Counted from the first letter of the stretch, positions 17,236-26,273 are shown. The stretch: 64,000 bases of DNA from Gemmatirosa kalamazoonensis (GCF_000522985.1 NZ_CP007128.1:1844220-1908219), one strand, 5' to 3'. A program made the numbers and translations. The notes: generated by a model from the letters alone, not told the origin.

Positions 17236-18645
17236 ATGGACTCCGATCGCACCCTCCGGGATCTGCTGCGCTCCGACGGACGACTGTCGTTCGAGCACGC
17301 ATCCCGGCTGCTCGCCGGCCTCGCCCGATCGCTCGAGCCGCTCCACTCGACCGGACAGGCACACGGCGCCATCACGCCACAATCCGTCTTCATCGACGCC
17401 AGCGGCGCGGCGCACCTCGGCCCGCCGGCGGCCGACACGACCGCCGCGGCGCTCCTCCCGCCGGCGTACCTCGCTCCCGAGCGGATCGACGGCGACCCCG
17501 CCGACCCGCGCAGCGACGTCTACACGCTGGGTCTGCTTGGCTGGGAGATGCTCACCGGCCACACGCCGTGGGCGGGGGAGAGCCTGAGCGACGTCGTGCT
17601 CCATCAGCAGGAGCGCGAGCTGCCGCCGCTCGCCGGCATCCGCGACGGGCTGCCCGACACGCTCCGCGTCGCCATCGAGGGCGCGCTCCGCAAGGCGCCC
17701 GACGAGCGGTGGCAGACCGCGACGCAGATGCTCGCCGCGCTCGACGGGACGGTCACCGAGACGCCCGGGCGGCAGGCGGCGGCGTCGACGGCGGCGGGCG
17801 CCGCGAGTGCGGACGCGTCCACGAGCGCGGCGGCAGCGGCAGCGGCTGCCGCGGCCGCCGCGGCAGCGCATCGGGCCGCCGCGGAGCCGACCGTCGGCAC
17901 CGCGCGCCCGGTGGAGCTCGGCCCGATCTCGGCGCGCCGCGAGCCGGCGGTGCCGGTGCTCCCGGTGTGGTCCGAGCGCCCGCGGAAGTGGGGGCGCGGC
18001 AAGACGATGGCGCTCGTGATGCTCATCCTCGCCGTGCTCGTGGCCGGCGGCGCCGCGCTCACCGCGCTCACCGGCCGCAAGGACCGACGGGTCGCGACCG
18101 GTCCGTGGCTCGACTCGCTGACGACCACCACGTCGGCGGGCGACGTGACCACCGACACCACGATGTCGAGCGCGGCCGTCCGGTCGAACCCGGTCCCGCC
18201 GCCGATCCCGACGACGCCGGCGACCGGCTACGGCTACTACACGCCGCTGCCAGCCACGCCGATGCCGGCACCGGCGCCCGAGCCGACGACGTCGACGATG
18301 CCCACGACGCCGGCCGCCACGACGGCCCCCGCGCCGTCGCCCGCGTACCCGCCGTCGGACGCCGAGATGCAGTCGGCGCGCGCCGCCGCGGCCGCGGAGT
18401 CGGCTCGCATCCGCCAGGCGGCCGAGCGCGCGCGCGTCCTCGCCGACGACTCGGCCCGCGCGGCACGCGACAGCGCCGCGGCGCCGCGCCCCGCGGCCGC
18501 GCCGACCGTGCCGAGCCTGCCCACGCCGTCGGCTCCGGCGCGCGACTCGGCGCGTCCGAGCTCGACGTCGGACACGACGCGGAAGGCGGCGAAGCCGAAG
18601 CCGGACAGCACGGCGAAGCCCGACACGATCCCGGCCCTTCGCTGA
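17236..18645 (+). CDS. Membrane-anchored protein pseudokinase
   Basis: A 469-aa protein. Residues 1-172 align with the C-lobe of Hanks-type kinases: LAPERI (APE motif), SDVYTLGLLGWEMLTGHTPW and RWQTATQML. The glycine loop and VAxK lysine are absent, the catalytic loop reads HGAITPQSVFID instead of HRDxKPxN, and no DFG is found. A 20-residue alanine-rich run (about 195-215) leads to one membrane helix (257-278) and a Pro/Ala/Thr-rich tail with SARxxRDS repeats outside the membrane. It should not phosphorylate; it may be a scaffold or sensor. GGAGG at 17221 suits the ATG at 17236 better than the one at 17227. Confidence 0.75.
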   Translation: MDSDRTLRDLLRSDGRLSFEHASRLLAGLARSLEPLHSTGQAHGAITPQSVFIDASGAAHLGPPAADTTAAALLPPAYLAPERIDGDPADPRSDVYTLGLLGWEMLTGHTPWAGESLSDVVLHQQERELPPLAGIRDGLPDTLRVAIEGALRKAPDERWQTATQMLAALDGTVTETPGRQAAASTAAGAASADASTSAAAAAAAAAAAAAAHRAAAEPTVGTARPVELGPISARREPAVPVLPVWSERPRKWGRGKTMALVMLILAVLVAGGAALTALTGRKDRRVATGPWLDSLTTTTSAGDVTTDTTMSSAAVRSNPVPPPIPTTPATGYGYYTPLPATPMPAPAPEPTTSTMPTTPAATTAPAPSPAYPPSDAEMQSARAAAAAESARIRQAAERARVLADDSARAARDSAAAPRPAAAPTVPSLPTPSAPARDSARPSSTSDTTRKAAKPKPDSTAKPDTIPALR

Positions 18646-18664
18646 CGCCCGCCGCAGCGTTCCA

Positions 18665-18700
18665 CGGGATGCGGTCACCGCTTAAGGTGATCGCATCCCG
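18665..18700 (+). terminator. Stem-loop terminator after the pseudokinase gene
   Basis: CGGGATGCGGTCACC pairs with GGTGATCGCATCCCG at 14 of 15 positions around a 6-nt loop (GCTTAA), and TTCGTCGTT follows. It begins 19 bases after the pseudokinase stop and ends 39 bases before the rhodanese start. Confidence 0.65.
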
Positions 18701-18739
18701 TTCGTCGTTCCGCCCGACGGCTCGCTCCGAGCGCCTCTC

Positions 18740-19105
18740 ATGGACCACTCCCCCGGCTTCCTGCGCCTCGTCGACGAGGCGCGCGCACGCGTGCACGAGA
18801 TCGCCGTGACCGACGTGCCGCGCCGCGTGTCGGCGGGCGCGCGCTTCTTCGACGTGCGCGAGGACCGCGAGTGGGACGCGTCGCACCCGGCCGGGGCCGA
18901 GCACCTCGGCAAGGGCGTCATCGAGCGCGACATCGAGCGGCTCGTTCCCGACACCGGCGCCGAGCTGCTGCTCATGTGCGGTGGCGGCTACCGTTCCGCC
19001 CTCGCCGCCGACGCCTTGCAGCGGATGGGATACACGAACGTGCACTCCGTCGCCGGCGGGTGGCGCGCGTGGCAGGCGGCGGAACTTCCGGTGGTGCGCG
19101 GCTGA
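18740..19105 (+). CDS. Single-domain rhodanese sulfurtransferase
   Basis: A 121-aa protein with the rhodanese pattern: ARFFDVREDREWDASHPAGAEHL, the active-site loop LLMCGGGYRSALAA with Cys at about residue 79, and YTNVHSVAGGWRAW at the end. It would carry sulfane sulfur on the cysteine in the cytosol; the donor and acceptor are unknown. The stop codon lies within the first unit of a GGCGCTGATG palindrome. Confidence 0.9.
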   Translation: MDHSPGFLRLVDEARARVHEIAVTDVPRRVSAGARFFDVREDREWDASHPAGAEHLGKGVIERDIERLVPDTGAELLLMCGGGYRSALAADALQRMGYTNVHSVAGGWRAWQAAELPVVRG

Positions 19106-19208
19106 TGAGGCGGCGCTGATGGTCCGGCGCTGAAACGGCGGCGCTGGTAACGCGACGTATCAGCGCCGCAGTGTCAGCGCCGGACCATCAGCGCGCCTCA
19201 TCAGCGCC
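19098..19208. repeat. Palindrome with GGCGCTGATG arms (family 4) spanning two stop codons
   Basis: The left arm (about 19098-19146) reads GGCTGATGAGGCGGCGCTGA and onward; the right arm (about 19160-19208) is its near-complement. Both convergent genes, the rhodanese (TGA 19103-19105) and the molybdenum hydroxylase (TGA 19203-19201), take their stop codon from the CTGATG of this repeat. The same unit forms the palindrome at 34544-34671. Confidence 0.9.
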
Positions 19209-21486
19209 GAATCTTGTCCAGCGTGATGGGAAGGTCCCGAACCCGCACGCCCGTCGCGTGGTGCACGGCGTTCGCGATCGCCGCCGCCACGCCGGTGATG
19301 CCGATCTCGCCGGCGCCCTTCGCGCCGATCGCGCTCACGTGCGGGTCGTTCTCGTCGACGAAGATCGTGTCGATCGTGCCGATGTCGGCGTTCACGGGCA
19401 CGTGGTACTCGGCGAGGTCCGCGTTCAGGTAGCGCCCCGTGCGCGGATCGACGAGCGTCTCCTCGAGCAGCGCCATGCCGACGCCCCACACCACGCCGCC
19501 CACGATCTGGCTGCGCGCCGTCTGCGGGTTCACGATGCGTCCCACACCGTGCGCGGTGACGACGCGCGGCACGCGGATGGTGCCGAGGTCCTCGTCCACG
19601 TGCACCTCGGCGAACACGGCACCGAACGAGTGCATCGCGTACTGCTGCGCCTCCGGGCCCGCCCGCGTGCTCGTGGTCACCTCGACGACGCGGCCGCTCT
19701 GCCGCGCCATGAGCGCCTCGTAGCTCTCGCCGCGCGAGGCGTCCGACGCGAGCGAGAGTCGTCCGTCGCGCGCGACGACGTCGCCCTCCGCTGCACCACT
19801 CAGCGGCGACGCGGGGTCCGTGACCGCGAGCTGCACGAGCCGGCGGCGGAGCGCGGAGGCCGCGTCGTGCACCGCGGTGCCGGTCGACGCCATCGTCACC
19901 GAGCCGGTCGACGCCGGGTTCTCCGGCATGTCCGTCTCGCCGAGCTCGAAGCGGACCCGATCGGGGGCGATGCCTAACGCGTCGGCCGCCACCTGCGTCA
20001 TCGACGTGTACGTGCCGCAGCCGATCTCCTGCGTCCCCGCGCGCACCCACGCGCGGCCGTCGGGGAGCATGCGCGCCGTGCACGACGCCGGGTTGCGGCG
20101 CGCCGGATACGTCGCCGTCGCCATGCCCCAGCCGACGAGCGCGCGGCCGTCGCGCATCGATCGCGGCGCGGCGGTCCGCTTCGACCACCCGAAGCGCTCC
20201 GCCGCGGCGCGGTAGCACTCGCGGAGCGACTTGCTCGACCACGGGTGCCCCGTCTCGGGGTCCGTGTCGGCATGGTTGCGGAGCCGCAGCTCGATCGGGT
20301 CCATCTCGAGCGCGATCGCCAGCTCGTCCATCGCGCTCTCCAGCGCGAACGTGCCGGTGGACTCGCCGGGCGCGCGCTGGAACGTGGGGCTGCCGACGTT
20401 GAGCCGCACGACGTCGTACACCGCCTCGAGGTTCGGGCACGCGTAGAGGATCTTCGTCTGGTTCAGCGCGGGCTCGATCCAGTCCTCGAGCGTCGACGTG
20501 TTCGACGTGCTCGTGTGGCGGATCGCGGTGAGCGCGCCGGAGCGGTCGGCGCCCAACGTCACCCGCTGCACCGTGCGTGGCCGTCCACCGACGGGGCCGA
20601 ACATCTGCCGGCGCGTCAGCACGAGCTTCACCGGCCGTCCCGTCTCGCGCGCGGCCATCGCGGCGAGGCTCTGGTGCGACCACGGCCCGCCCTTGCTCCC
20701 GAAGCCGCCGCCGGTGAAGTGCGACACGACGCGCACCTTCTCGCGCGGCACGCCGAAGTGCTGCGCCACCGTGTTGCGCACGCTCGTGATCCCCTGCGTG
20801 GAGTCGTAGAGCGTGAGCGCGTCGCCCTCCCACACCGCGACGGTGTTGTGCGGCTCCATCGGGTTGTGGTTCTCGAGCGGCGTCGTGTAGGTGTGCTCGA
20901 CGTGCACCACCGCATCGGCGAGCCCGCGTGCCACGTCGCCGCGATGCGTCGCGCGCTCGCCGCCTAACGGGTGCACCTTCTCGGGCGGGTTCTTCGGCGC
21001 CGACGCCATGTCGAGCACGGGGCGCTCCGCGGCGTAGCGCACGGTCACCAGATGCGTGGCGGCGAGCGCCTGCTCGAACGTCTCCGCGACTACGACGCCG
21101 ATCGGCTGGCCGTTGTAGCGCACGTGCTCGTCCTGCAGCAGCGTCGGCACGCGCATCACGGCGCCGCGCGCCGCGGGACCCTGCGCACCGGTGCCGGTGG
21201 GCGCCGGCGCGGGCGGCGCGGGCGGCTCCTGCGGCCCGGGGCGCGGCGCGCCGGGCAGCCGCGGCGCGTTGAACGGCGTGAGCACCTTCAGCACGCCCGG
21301 CGCGCGCTCGGCGGCGCTCGTGTCCATCGCCTGGATGCGTGCGCGCGCGACGGTGCTCGTGATCAGCACCGCGTGCGCCACGCCCGCGACCGGCATCTCC
21401 GCGGCGTAGCGCGCCGCGCCGGTCACCTTCAGTCGCCCGTCGACGCGCTCGAGCGGCCGGCCGACGGCGTCGTCGCGCGTCGTCAT
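19201..21486 (-). CDS. Molybdenum hydroxylase large subunit (PaoC/YagR-like)
   Basis: The 761-aa protein has the two molybdopterin-binding halves of the xanthine dehydrogenase family: GRLKVTGAARYAAE at the start, GGGFGSKGGPWSH, the FQRAPGESTGTFALESAMDELA loop, CGTYTSMTQVAADALG, and the catalytic Glu in GAKGAGEIGITG near the C terminus. The short length and missing extra domains fit PaoC-type aldehyde oxidoreductases with molybdopterin cytosine dinucleotide. A proline-rich insert lies near residues 79-105. It starts at ATG 21486, overlapping the FAD subunit stop (ATGA). The likely reaction is oxidation of aldehydes or aromatics to acids; the substrate is not known. Confidence 0.88.
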   Translation of the reverse strand: MTTRDDAVGRPLERVDGRLKVTGAARYAAEMPVAGVAHAVLITSTVARARIQAMDTSAAERAPGVLKVLTPFNAPRLPGAPRPGPQEPPAPPAPAPTGTGAQGPAARGAVMRVPTLLQDEHVRYNGQPIGVVVAETFEQALAATHLVTVRYAAERPVLDMASAPKNPPEKVHPLGGERATHRGDVARGLADAVVHVEHTYTTPLENHNPMEPHNTVAVWEGDALTLYDSTQGITSVRNTVAQHFGVPREKVRVVSHFTGGGFGSKGGPWSHQSLAAMAARETGRPVKLVLTRRQMFGPVGGRPRTVQRVTLGADRSGALTAIRHTSTSNTSTLEDWIEPALNQTKILYACPNLEAVYDVVRLNVGSPTFQRAPGESTGTFALESAMDELAIALEMDPIELRLRNHADTDPETGHPWSSKSLRECYRAAAERFGWSKRTAAPRSMRDGRALVGWGMATATYPARRNPASCTARMLPDGRAWVRAGTQEIGCGTYTSMTQVAADALGIAPDRVRFELGETDMPENPASTGSVTMASTGTAVHDAASALRRRLVQLAVTDPASPLSGAAEGDVVARDGRLSLASDASRGESYEALMARQSGRVVEVTTSTRAGPEAQQYAMHSFGAVFAEVHVDEDLGTIRVPRVVTAHGVGRIVNPQTARSQIVGGVVWGVGMALLEETLVDPRTGRYLNADLAEYHVPVNADIGTIDTIFVDENDPHVSAIGAKGAGEIGITGVAAAIANAVHHATGVRVRDLPITLDKIRR

Positions 21487-22472
21487 GCCGTCACCTCCGT
21501 CAGCGCGCGCACGAGGGTGCGCTTCGCGAGGTCGATCTTGAACGCGTTGTCGCCGTGCGGCACGGCGCCGCGCAGCGCCGCCTCCGCCGCGGCGCGGAAC
21601 GTGGCCTCCGTCGGCGGCCGTCCGACGAGCGCGCGCTCCGCCTCGCGCGAGCGCCACGGCTTCGTGCCCACGCCGCCGAGCGCGACGCGCGCGTCGCGGA
21701 TCGTGCCGTTCCGCACGTCCACCGCGACCGCCGCGGCCGCGAGGGCGAACGCGTAGCTTGCGCGGTCACGCACCTTGAGGTAGAGCGAGCGGCGCGCGAA
21801 CGGCAGCGGCGGCAGGTCGATCGCCGTGATCAGCTCGCCCGGTCGCAGCACGGTCTCGCGCTCCGGGTGCGCGCCGGGCAGCACGTGGAGCTCGGTGAAC
21901 GGGATCGTGCGCGTCGCCTCGCCGCGCACCCGCACGGTCGCGTCGAGCGCCGCGAGCGCGACGGCGAAGTCGGACGGATGCGTGGCGATGCAGTGCGCGC
22001 TGCCGCCGAGCACCGCATGCATGCGGTTCGGGCCGTGGAGCGCCGAGCAGCCGGTGCCCGGCTCCCGCTTGTTGCATGGCGACGCGGTGTCGCGGAAGTA
22101 CCAGCATCGCGTGCGCTGCAGCACGTTGCCGCCGAGCGTGGCCATGTTGCGGAGCTGGCCGGAGGCGGCGAGGAGCAGCGACTGGCTCACCATCGGATAG
22201 CGCTCGCGCACGCGCGGGTCCCACGCCGTGTCGCTCATCGGCGCGAGCGCGCCGAGCCGCAGCCCGCCGTTAGGCAGCTCGGCGATCGCGGCGAGCGCCG
22301 CGTCGGCGGCCGGCAGCGCCGTGATGTCGACGACGCGCTCCGGCGTCTCGACGTGGAGCTTCATGAGGTCGACGAGCGTCGTGCCGCCGGCGATGAACCG
22401 GGTGCGCGGCTCGCGACCGGCTCGCACGGCCTCGTCGACGTTCGTCGCTCTGGCGTACTCGAACGGGATCAT
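21483..22472 (-). CDS. Molybdenum hydroxylase FAD-binding subunit with extra Fe-S ligands (PaoB/YagS-like)
   Basis: A 329-aa CO-dehydrogenase FAD-binding-like protein: FIAGGTTLVDLMKLHVETP is the FAD loop, and LRNMATLGGNVLQRTRCWYF the second. A cysteine-rich insert (CWYFRDTASPCNKREPGTGC, then a fourth Cys in GSAHCIATHPSD) matches the [4Fe-4S]-binding insert of E. coli PaoB. It would pass electrons from the 2Fe-2S subunit to FAD and on to an acceptor. It is encoded between the other two subunits in an operon. Confidence 0.88.
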   Translation of the reverse strand: MIPFEYARATNVDEAVRAGREPRTRFIAGGTTLVDLMKLHVETPERVVDITALPAADAALAAIAELPNGGLRLGALAPMSDTAWDPRVRERYPMVSQSLLLAASGQLRNMATLGGNVLQRTRCWYFRDTASPCNKREPGTGCSALHGPNRMHAVLGGSAHCIATHPSDFAVALAALDATVRVRGEATRTIPFTELHVLPGAHPERETVLRPGELITAIDLPPLPFARRSLYLKVRDRASYAFALAAAAVAVDVRNGTIRDARVALGGVGTKPWRSREAERALVGRPPTEATFRAAAEAALRGAVPHGDNAFKIDLAKRTLVRALTEVTA

Positions 22473-22513
22473 GGGGACCGCTCACTGGCTGCGTGAAGGT
22501 CGTAATCTGCGGC

Positions 22514-23518
22514 TCAATGTTGTCCAGCCGCGGCCGAGCTCCGCCGCGCTTCCTGCACGGCGGCGAGGATGCCCGGGTACGCGCCGCAGCGACAGAGGTT
22601 GCCGCTCATCGCCTCGCGCACGTCGTCGTCGGCGGGGCCCCACGGCTCGCGCAGCATCGCCGCGGCGGACATGATCTGTCCCGGCGTGCAGTAGCCGCAC
22701 TGGAAGCCGTCGTGCGCGATGAACGCGCGCTGCATGGGATGCAGGTCGCCGTCCGCCGTCGCGGCGAGCCCCTCGATCGTCGTGATCGCCTTCCCCTGCG
22801 CCATGACGGCGAGCGTGAGGCACGACAGCACGCGGCGTCCGTCGACGTGCACGGTGCACGCGCCGCACTGGCCGTGGTCGCACCCCTTCTTGCTGCCGGT
22901 GAGCCCCGCGTGCTCGCGCAGCGCGTCGAGCAGCGTGACGCGCGGCTCGAGCTCGAGCGACAGCGCACGACCGTTCACGCGCAGCGCCACCGGCATCGTG
23001 CCGGGCGCGCGCACCGGCGCCGCCTCGGCCGCGCGCGCGTCGCGCAGCAGCAGGAGCGCCGCGCTCGCGGCGAGCGCCGTGGCCACGAAGTCGCGCCGGG
23101 AGACGCCGCCGCGCTCGACGCTCGGCGGCGACAGGGCGGCGAGGGCGCGTGCGACGTCGCCCGGGGACGGGAGCGTGTCGGCGTCGTGTCGCCAGCGGAC
23201 GTCGCCCGCCGAGTCGAGCACGACCACTGCGGTCCCGCTCGTGACGCCGAAGCGATGCGCGAGCGCGCCGTCGTCCGCGAGCACCGGCAGCGCGACGGCG
23301 CCGTCGCCGAACGACAGCTCGCGCCACGGTCCCTCGCCGGCGATGCCGAGCAGCCGCGCGCCGGCCGGGCCCGCGACCTCGGCGACGAGCCGGTTGTACG
23401 TGTCGACGAGCGTCGTGCGCGCCGGATCCCAGCCTGGCGGGCAGAACACGATGACGACCGGGTGCCCACGGAGCTCGGCCAGCGGGTCGCGCCCGAGCGG
23501 AGGAGAGAGCAGCGGCAT
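22514..23518 (-). CDS. 2Fe-2S subunit with N-terminal redoxin-like domain and internal twin-arginine segment (PaoA-like)
   Basis: The 334-aa protein has three parts. Residues 1-130 resemble a redoxin/AhpC-TSA domain (VVIVFCPPGWDPARTTLVDTY, with one Cys at 26). Residues 140-165 are a Tat-like signal, SRRDFVATALAASAALLLL. Residues 175-334 are the 2Fe-2S subunit, with ligands at C213, C218, C221 and C233, then C274, C277, C309 and C311 (CGYCTPGQ, CRCGAYPG). PaoA normally starts with its own Tat signal, so here a whole domain sits in front of it. This is the first gene of the operon, 41 bases before the FAD subunit. All cluster ligands are intact. Confidence 0.85.
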   Translation of the reverse strand: MPLLSPPLGRDPLAELRGHPVVIVFCPPGWDPARTTLVDTYNRLVAEVAGPAGARLLGIAGEGPWRELSFGDGAVALPVLADDGALAHRFGVTSGTAVVVLDSAGDVRWRHDADTLPSPGDVARALAALSPPSVERGGVSRRDFVATALAASAALLLLRDARAAEAAPVRAPGTMPVALRVNGRALSLELEPRVTLLDALREHAGLTGSKKGCDHGQCGACTVHVDGRRVLSCLTLAVMAQGKAITTIEGLAATADGDLHPMQRAFIAHDGFQCGYCTPGQIMSAAAMLREPWGPADDDVREAMSGNLCRCGAYPGILAAVQEARRSSAAAGQH

Positions 23519-23677
23519 GCGTCGCGCCTCGGAGACGTTCGGCAGACGTGAAGACGGGTGAACGTGAGGCTGCAAGTCCGGTGCTTGGCGCCGGCAGGGC
23601 ACGCCGCTGGCAACGTGTGGCGAGCGGATGCGATCTTCCGTGCGGGCGCTCGCCGCCCGCCTCCCGAGCCGTTCGTC

Positions 23678-24124
23678 ATGACCATCGCACGTCTTACCGC
23701 GCGCCGCGTCGGCCGTGTGCCGCGCCGTCTGCTCCTGCTCGCCGCGGCGGCCGCCTGCCGGACGGTGTCGCTCCCTGCGGTGGTGCAGGGGACCGGGGTG
23801 CCGCACGTCGATCCGCCGCCCACCGGTCGTGCGCACATCATCGGCGTGGTGGCCGACTCGGCGACCGGGTATCCCGTGGTGGGGGCCGCGGTGTACTTCA
23901 CGCGCGACTCGGTGCTGGGCACCGGGCCGGCGCGGCCGCGCACCGACATGCCGCGCGCCACCACCGACCGCAGCGGCGGCTTCGCGCTGCGCGACGTCGC
24001 GCCCGGCGAGTACACGCTCGCGTTCTCCGACCTCGACCACTTCCCGCTGCGCGAGGTGGTGATCGTCCGCGCCGACCAGGTGCGCTCGGTGGTGCTGCGC
24101 CCGCGGCGGCGGGACACGCCGTGA
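23678..24124 (+). CDS. Secreted carboxypeptidase-regulatory-like domain protein
   Basis: A 148-aa protein with a signal peptide (RLLLLAAAAAC, possibly a lipobox) and one carboxypeptidase-D regulatory-like beta-sandwich: IIGVVADSATGYPVVGAAVYF, then GGFALRDVAPGEYTLAFS. Such domains bind glycans or act as structural modules outside the cytoplasm. The stop overlaps the next gene's GTG by four bases, making it the first of four coupled genes (23678-27526). Confidence 0.7.
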   Translation: MTIARLTARRVGRVPRRLLLLAAAAACRTVSLPAVVQGTGVPHVDPPPTGRAHIIGVVADSATGYPVVGAAVYFTRDSVLGTGPARPRTDMPRATTDRSGGFALRDVAPGEYTLAFSDLDHFPLREVVIVRADQVRSVVLRPRRRDTP

Positions 24125-25329
24125 GCGCCGACGGCGGCACGACGAGCGGCGCCTCGGTCCTCACGCCGGACGTGGATCCGACGGCGCGCGCCTCGCCGGT
24201 GGACGAGGTGGCGCCGCGCCCCGACCTGTCGCGTACCGGTCGCGCCTTGACGAGCGCGCGCAGCCGCTCCACCGGGATCACGATCCTCACCGTGCTGGCG
24301 GTGCTGTACACGCTCTACTTCGCGCGCGACTTCCTGCTCCCCATCACCGTCGCGCTGCTGCTCGACTTCCTGCTGAGCCCCGTGGTGCGCGCGCTCGCTC
24401 GGCTGCGCATCCCGGTGCCGTTAGGCGCCGCGGTCGTCGTGCTGTCGCTCGTCGGCGCGGTGGGGTTCGGCGTGTATCAGCTGTCCGACCCGGTGCAGCG
24501 GTGGGCGACGAAGGCGCCGTCGACGCTCGCGAGCGCGCAGGCGAAGGTGCGCAAGCTCACGCGTCCGGTGCAGCAGGTGACGCGCACCGCGGAGCAGGTG
24601 GAGCGCGCGACCGCCGTGGCGCCGCCGACCGGCGCGCGCGAGGTGGTGGTGAAGGGGCCGAGCGTCGTGTCGCGCGTGTTCGGCACGACGCAGAAGCTGC
24701 TCGCCGGGCTGCTCGAGGTGATCTTCCTGCTCTACTTCCTGCTCGCCGCGGGAGACCTGTTCCTCCAGAAGCTCGTGAAGGTCATACCGCGTGAGGAGTC
24801 GAAGCGCGACGTGGTGACCGTAGCGCGCGCGATCGAGTCGTCGATCTCGACGTACCTGCTCACGCAGACGCTGATCAACCTGATGGAGGGGCTGGTCGTC
24901 GCCGGCACGATGTACCTGCTCGACATGCCGAACGCGCTGCTGTGGGGCACGCTCGTCATGGTGCTGGAGTTCGTGCCGTACCTCGGCGCGACGGTGATGA
25001 CGCTCGTGCTGCTGCTCGCCGCGCTCACGACGTTCGACAACGTGGGGCACGCGCTGCTCGTGCCGGGCGCGTTCCTGACGATCAACCTGCTGCAGGCGAA
25101 CGCGGTGACGCCGATGCTGCTCGGGCACCGGTTGACGCTGAACCCGGTGGCGATCTTCGTCGGGCTCGCATTCTGGTGGTTCATGTGGGGCGTGCCGGGC
25201 GCGTTCATCGCGGTGCCGGTGCTCGCTGCGCTGAAGACGATCTGCGACCACGCCGCGCCGCTCGCCGCCGTCGGCGAGTTCCTCGGGAGGCGCGACGAGA
25301 CCGAGCGGCGCTGGGTCGCGCGCGGGTGA
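24121..25329 (+). CDS. AI-2E family transporter (YdiK/TqsA-like permease)
   Basis: A 402-aa protein starting at GTG 24121 (GTGA overlap with the previous stop). After a hydrophilic N terminus, it shows paired helices near residues 60-120, a soluble middle (WATKAPSTLASAQAKVRKLT) and about five helices ending with GVPGAFIAVPVLAALKTICDH, the AI-2E signature region. Families include export of autoinducer-2 and sodium/proton antiport in some members; the substrate cannot be assigned. It ends in a GTGA overlap. Confidence 0.85.
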   Translation: MSADGGTTSGASVLTPDVDPTARASPVDEVAPRPDLSRTGRALTSARSRSTGITILTVLAVLYTLYFARDFLLPITVALLLDFLLSPVVRALARLRIPVPLGAAVVVLSLVGAVGFGVYQLSDPVQRWATKAPSTLASAQAKVRKLTRPVQQVTRTAEQVERATAVAPPTGAREVVVKGPSVVSRVFGTTQKLLAGLLEVIFLLYFLLAAGDLFLQKLVKVIPREESKRDVVTVARAIESSISTYLLTQTLINLMEGLVVAGTMYLLDMPNALLWGTLVMVLEFVPYLGATVMTLVLLLAALTTFDNVGHALLVPGAFLTINLLQANAVTPMLLGHRLTLNPVAIFVGLAFWWFMWGVPGAFIAVPVLAALKTICDHAAPLAAVGEFLGRRDETERRWVARG

Positions 25330-26273
25330 GACTCGCCGCGAGGACGCTGCTCGTCGCGCTGAGCGCGGCGCTGCTGCTCGCCGCCCAGCCGCCGTTCGAC
25401 GCGCAGGTGGCGGAGAAGCGGCAGACCGACGCGCTGTTCGTCGCCGCGCTCGGCCGGGAGATGCTCGTGCGCAAGGTCGCGTACGCGGGCGCGGACGACC
25501 TCACGATCCCGGCGTACCTGTTCGCGCCGCGCGACACGACGCATCCGCGGCCGACGATCGTGTTCGTGCATGGCGGCGTGCACGGCGACTTCAACGCGGT
25601 GCATCTCGAGCAGGTGCGCGCGCTCGTCCGCCGCGGCTGGGTGGTGATCGCGCCCGAGTACCGCGGGAGCACGGGATACGGCCCGCGCTTCTATGCCGCG
25701 ATCGACTACGGCGGGCGCGAGGTGGACGACGTGGTGCTCGCGCGCGACTGGCTCGCGCGCTTCGCGCCGTGGGCGGATCTCGACCGCGCGGTGATCATGG
25801 GCTACAGCCACGGCGGCTACATCGCGCTGCTCGCCGTGCTGCGTCACCCGGGGCTGTTCCGCGCCGCCGTCGCGCACGTGCCCGTCGCCGACCTGCCGAC
25901 GCGCATGCGCACGCACCCCGACTGGTACCAGGCGATCTTCGCCGCGCAGCCGGCCTACGGTGCCACGCTCGCCGCGAACCCGCGGCCGTACGTGGAGCGG
26001 TCGCCGTCGGCGCACGCCCGCGAGCTCGCCACGCCGGTGCTGTCGCACGTCGCCGACAACGACGAGGACGTGCTGATCGCCGAGAACCACATCCTGCGCG
26101 ACTCGATGGTGGCGGCGGGGAAGGTGCGGAGCGGCCTCTATCGCTACCGCGAGTTCCACGCTCCGCCCGGCGGGCACTCGTTCGGCGTGCTGCTCGAGAC
26201 GCCGGCGGGGCGGGAGAGCTGGACGGAGACGATGCGGTTTCTGGAGAGGTATCTCGGGGAGGGCGAGCGGTGA
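25326..26273 (+). CDS. Secreted alpha/beta hydrolase (prolyl-oligopeptidase-like)
   Basis: A 315-aa protein starting at GTG 25326 with a signal peptide (LLVALSAALLLAAQ). The catalytic triad fits S9-type peptidases or esterases: nucleophile in MGYSHGGYIAL, acid in SHVADNDEDVLIAE, base in PPGGHSFGVLL. The oxyanion strand is TIVFVHGGVHGDF. It would cleave a peptide or ester in the periplasm. It is the third gene of the GTGA-coupled set, followed immediately by an amidohydrolase. Confidence 0.8.
   Translation: MRLAARTLLVALSAALLLAAQPPFDAQVAEKRQTDALFVAALGREMLVRKVAYAGADDLTIPAYLFAPRDTTHPRPTIVFVHGGVHGDFNAVHLEQVRALVRRGWVVIAPEYRGSTGYGPRFYAAIDYGGREVDDVVLARDWLARFAPWADLDRAVIMGYSHGGYIALLAVLRHPGLFRAAVAHVPVADLPTRMRTHPDWYQAIFAAQPAYGATLAANPRPYVERSPSAHARELATPVLSHVADNDEDVLIAENHILRDSMVAAGKVRSGLYRYREFHAPPGGHSFGVLLETPAGRESWTETMRFLERYLGEGER

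Noticed and set aside
17800..17880. Trinucleotide expansion in the pseudokinase gene as a phase-variable repeat
   Set aside because: The alanine run uses mixed GCN codons and not a pure repeat, and any change would stay in frame.
19201..23518. Purine-degrading xanthine dehydrogenase
   Set aside because: The Tat-like signal, the extra Fe-S ligands in the FAD subunit and the short large subunit fit the periplasmic PaoABC type, and no purine genes are near.
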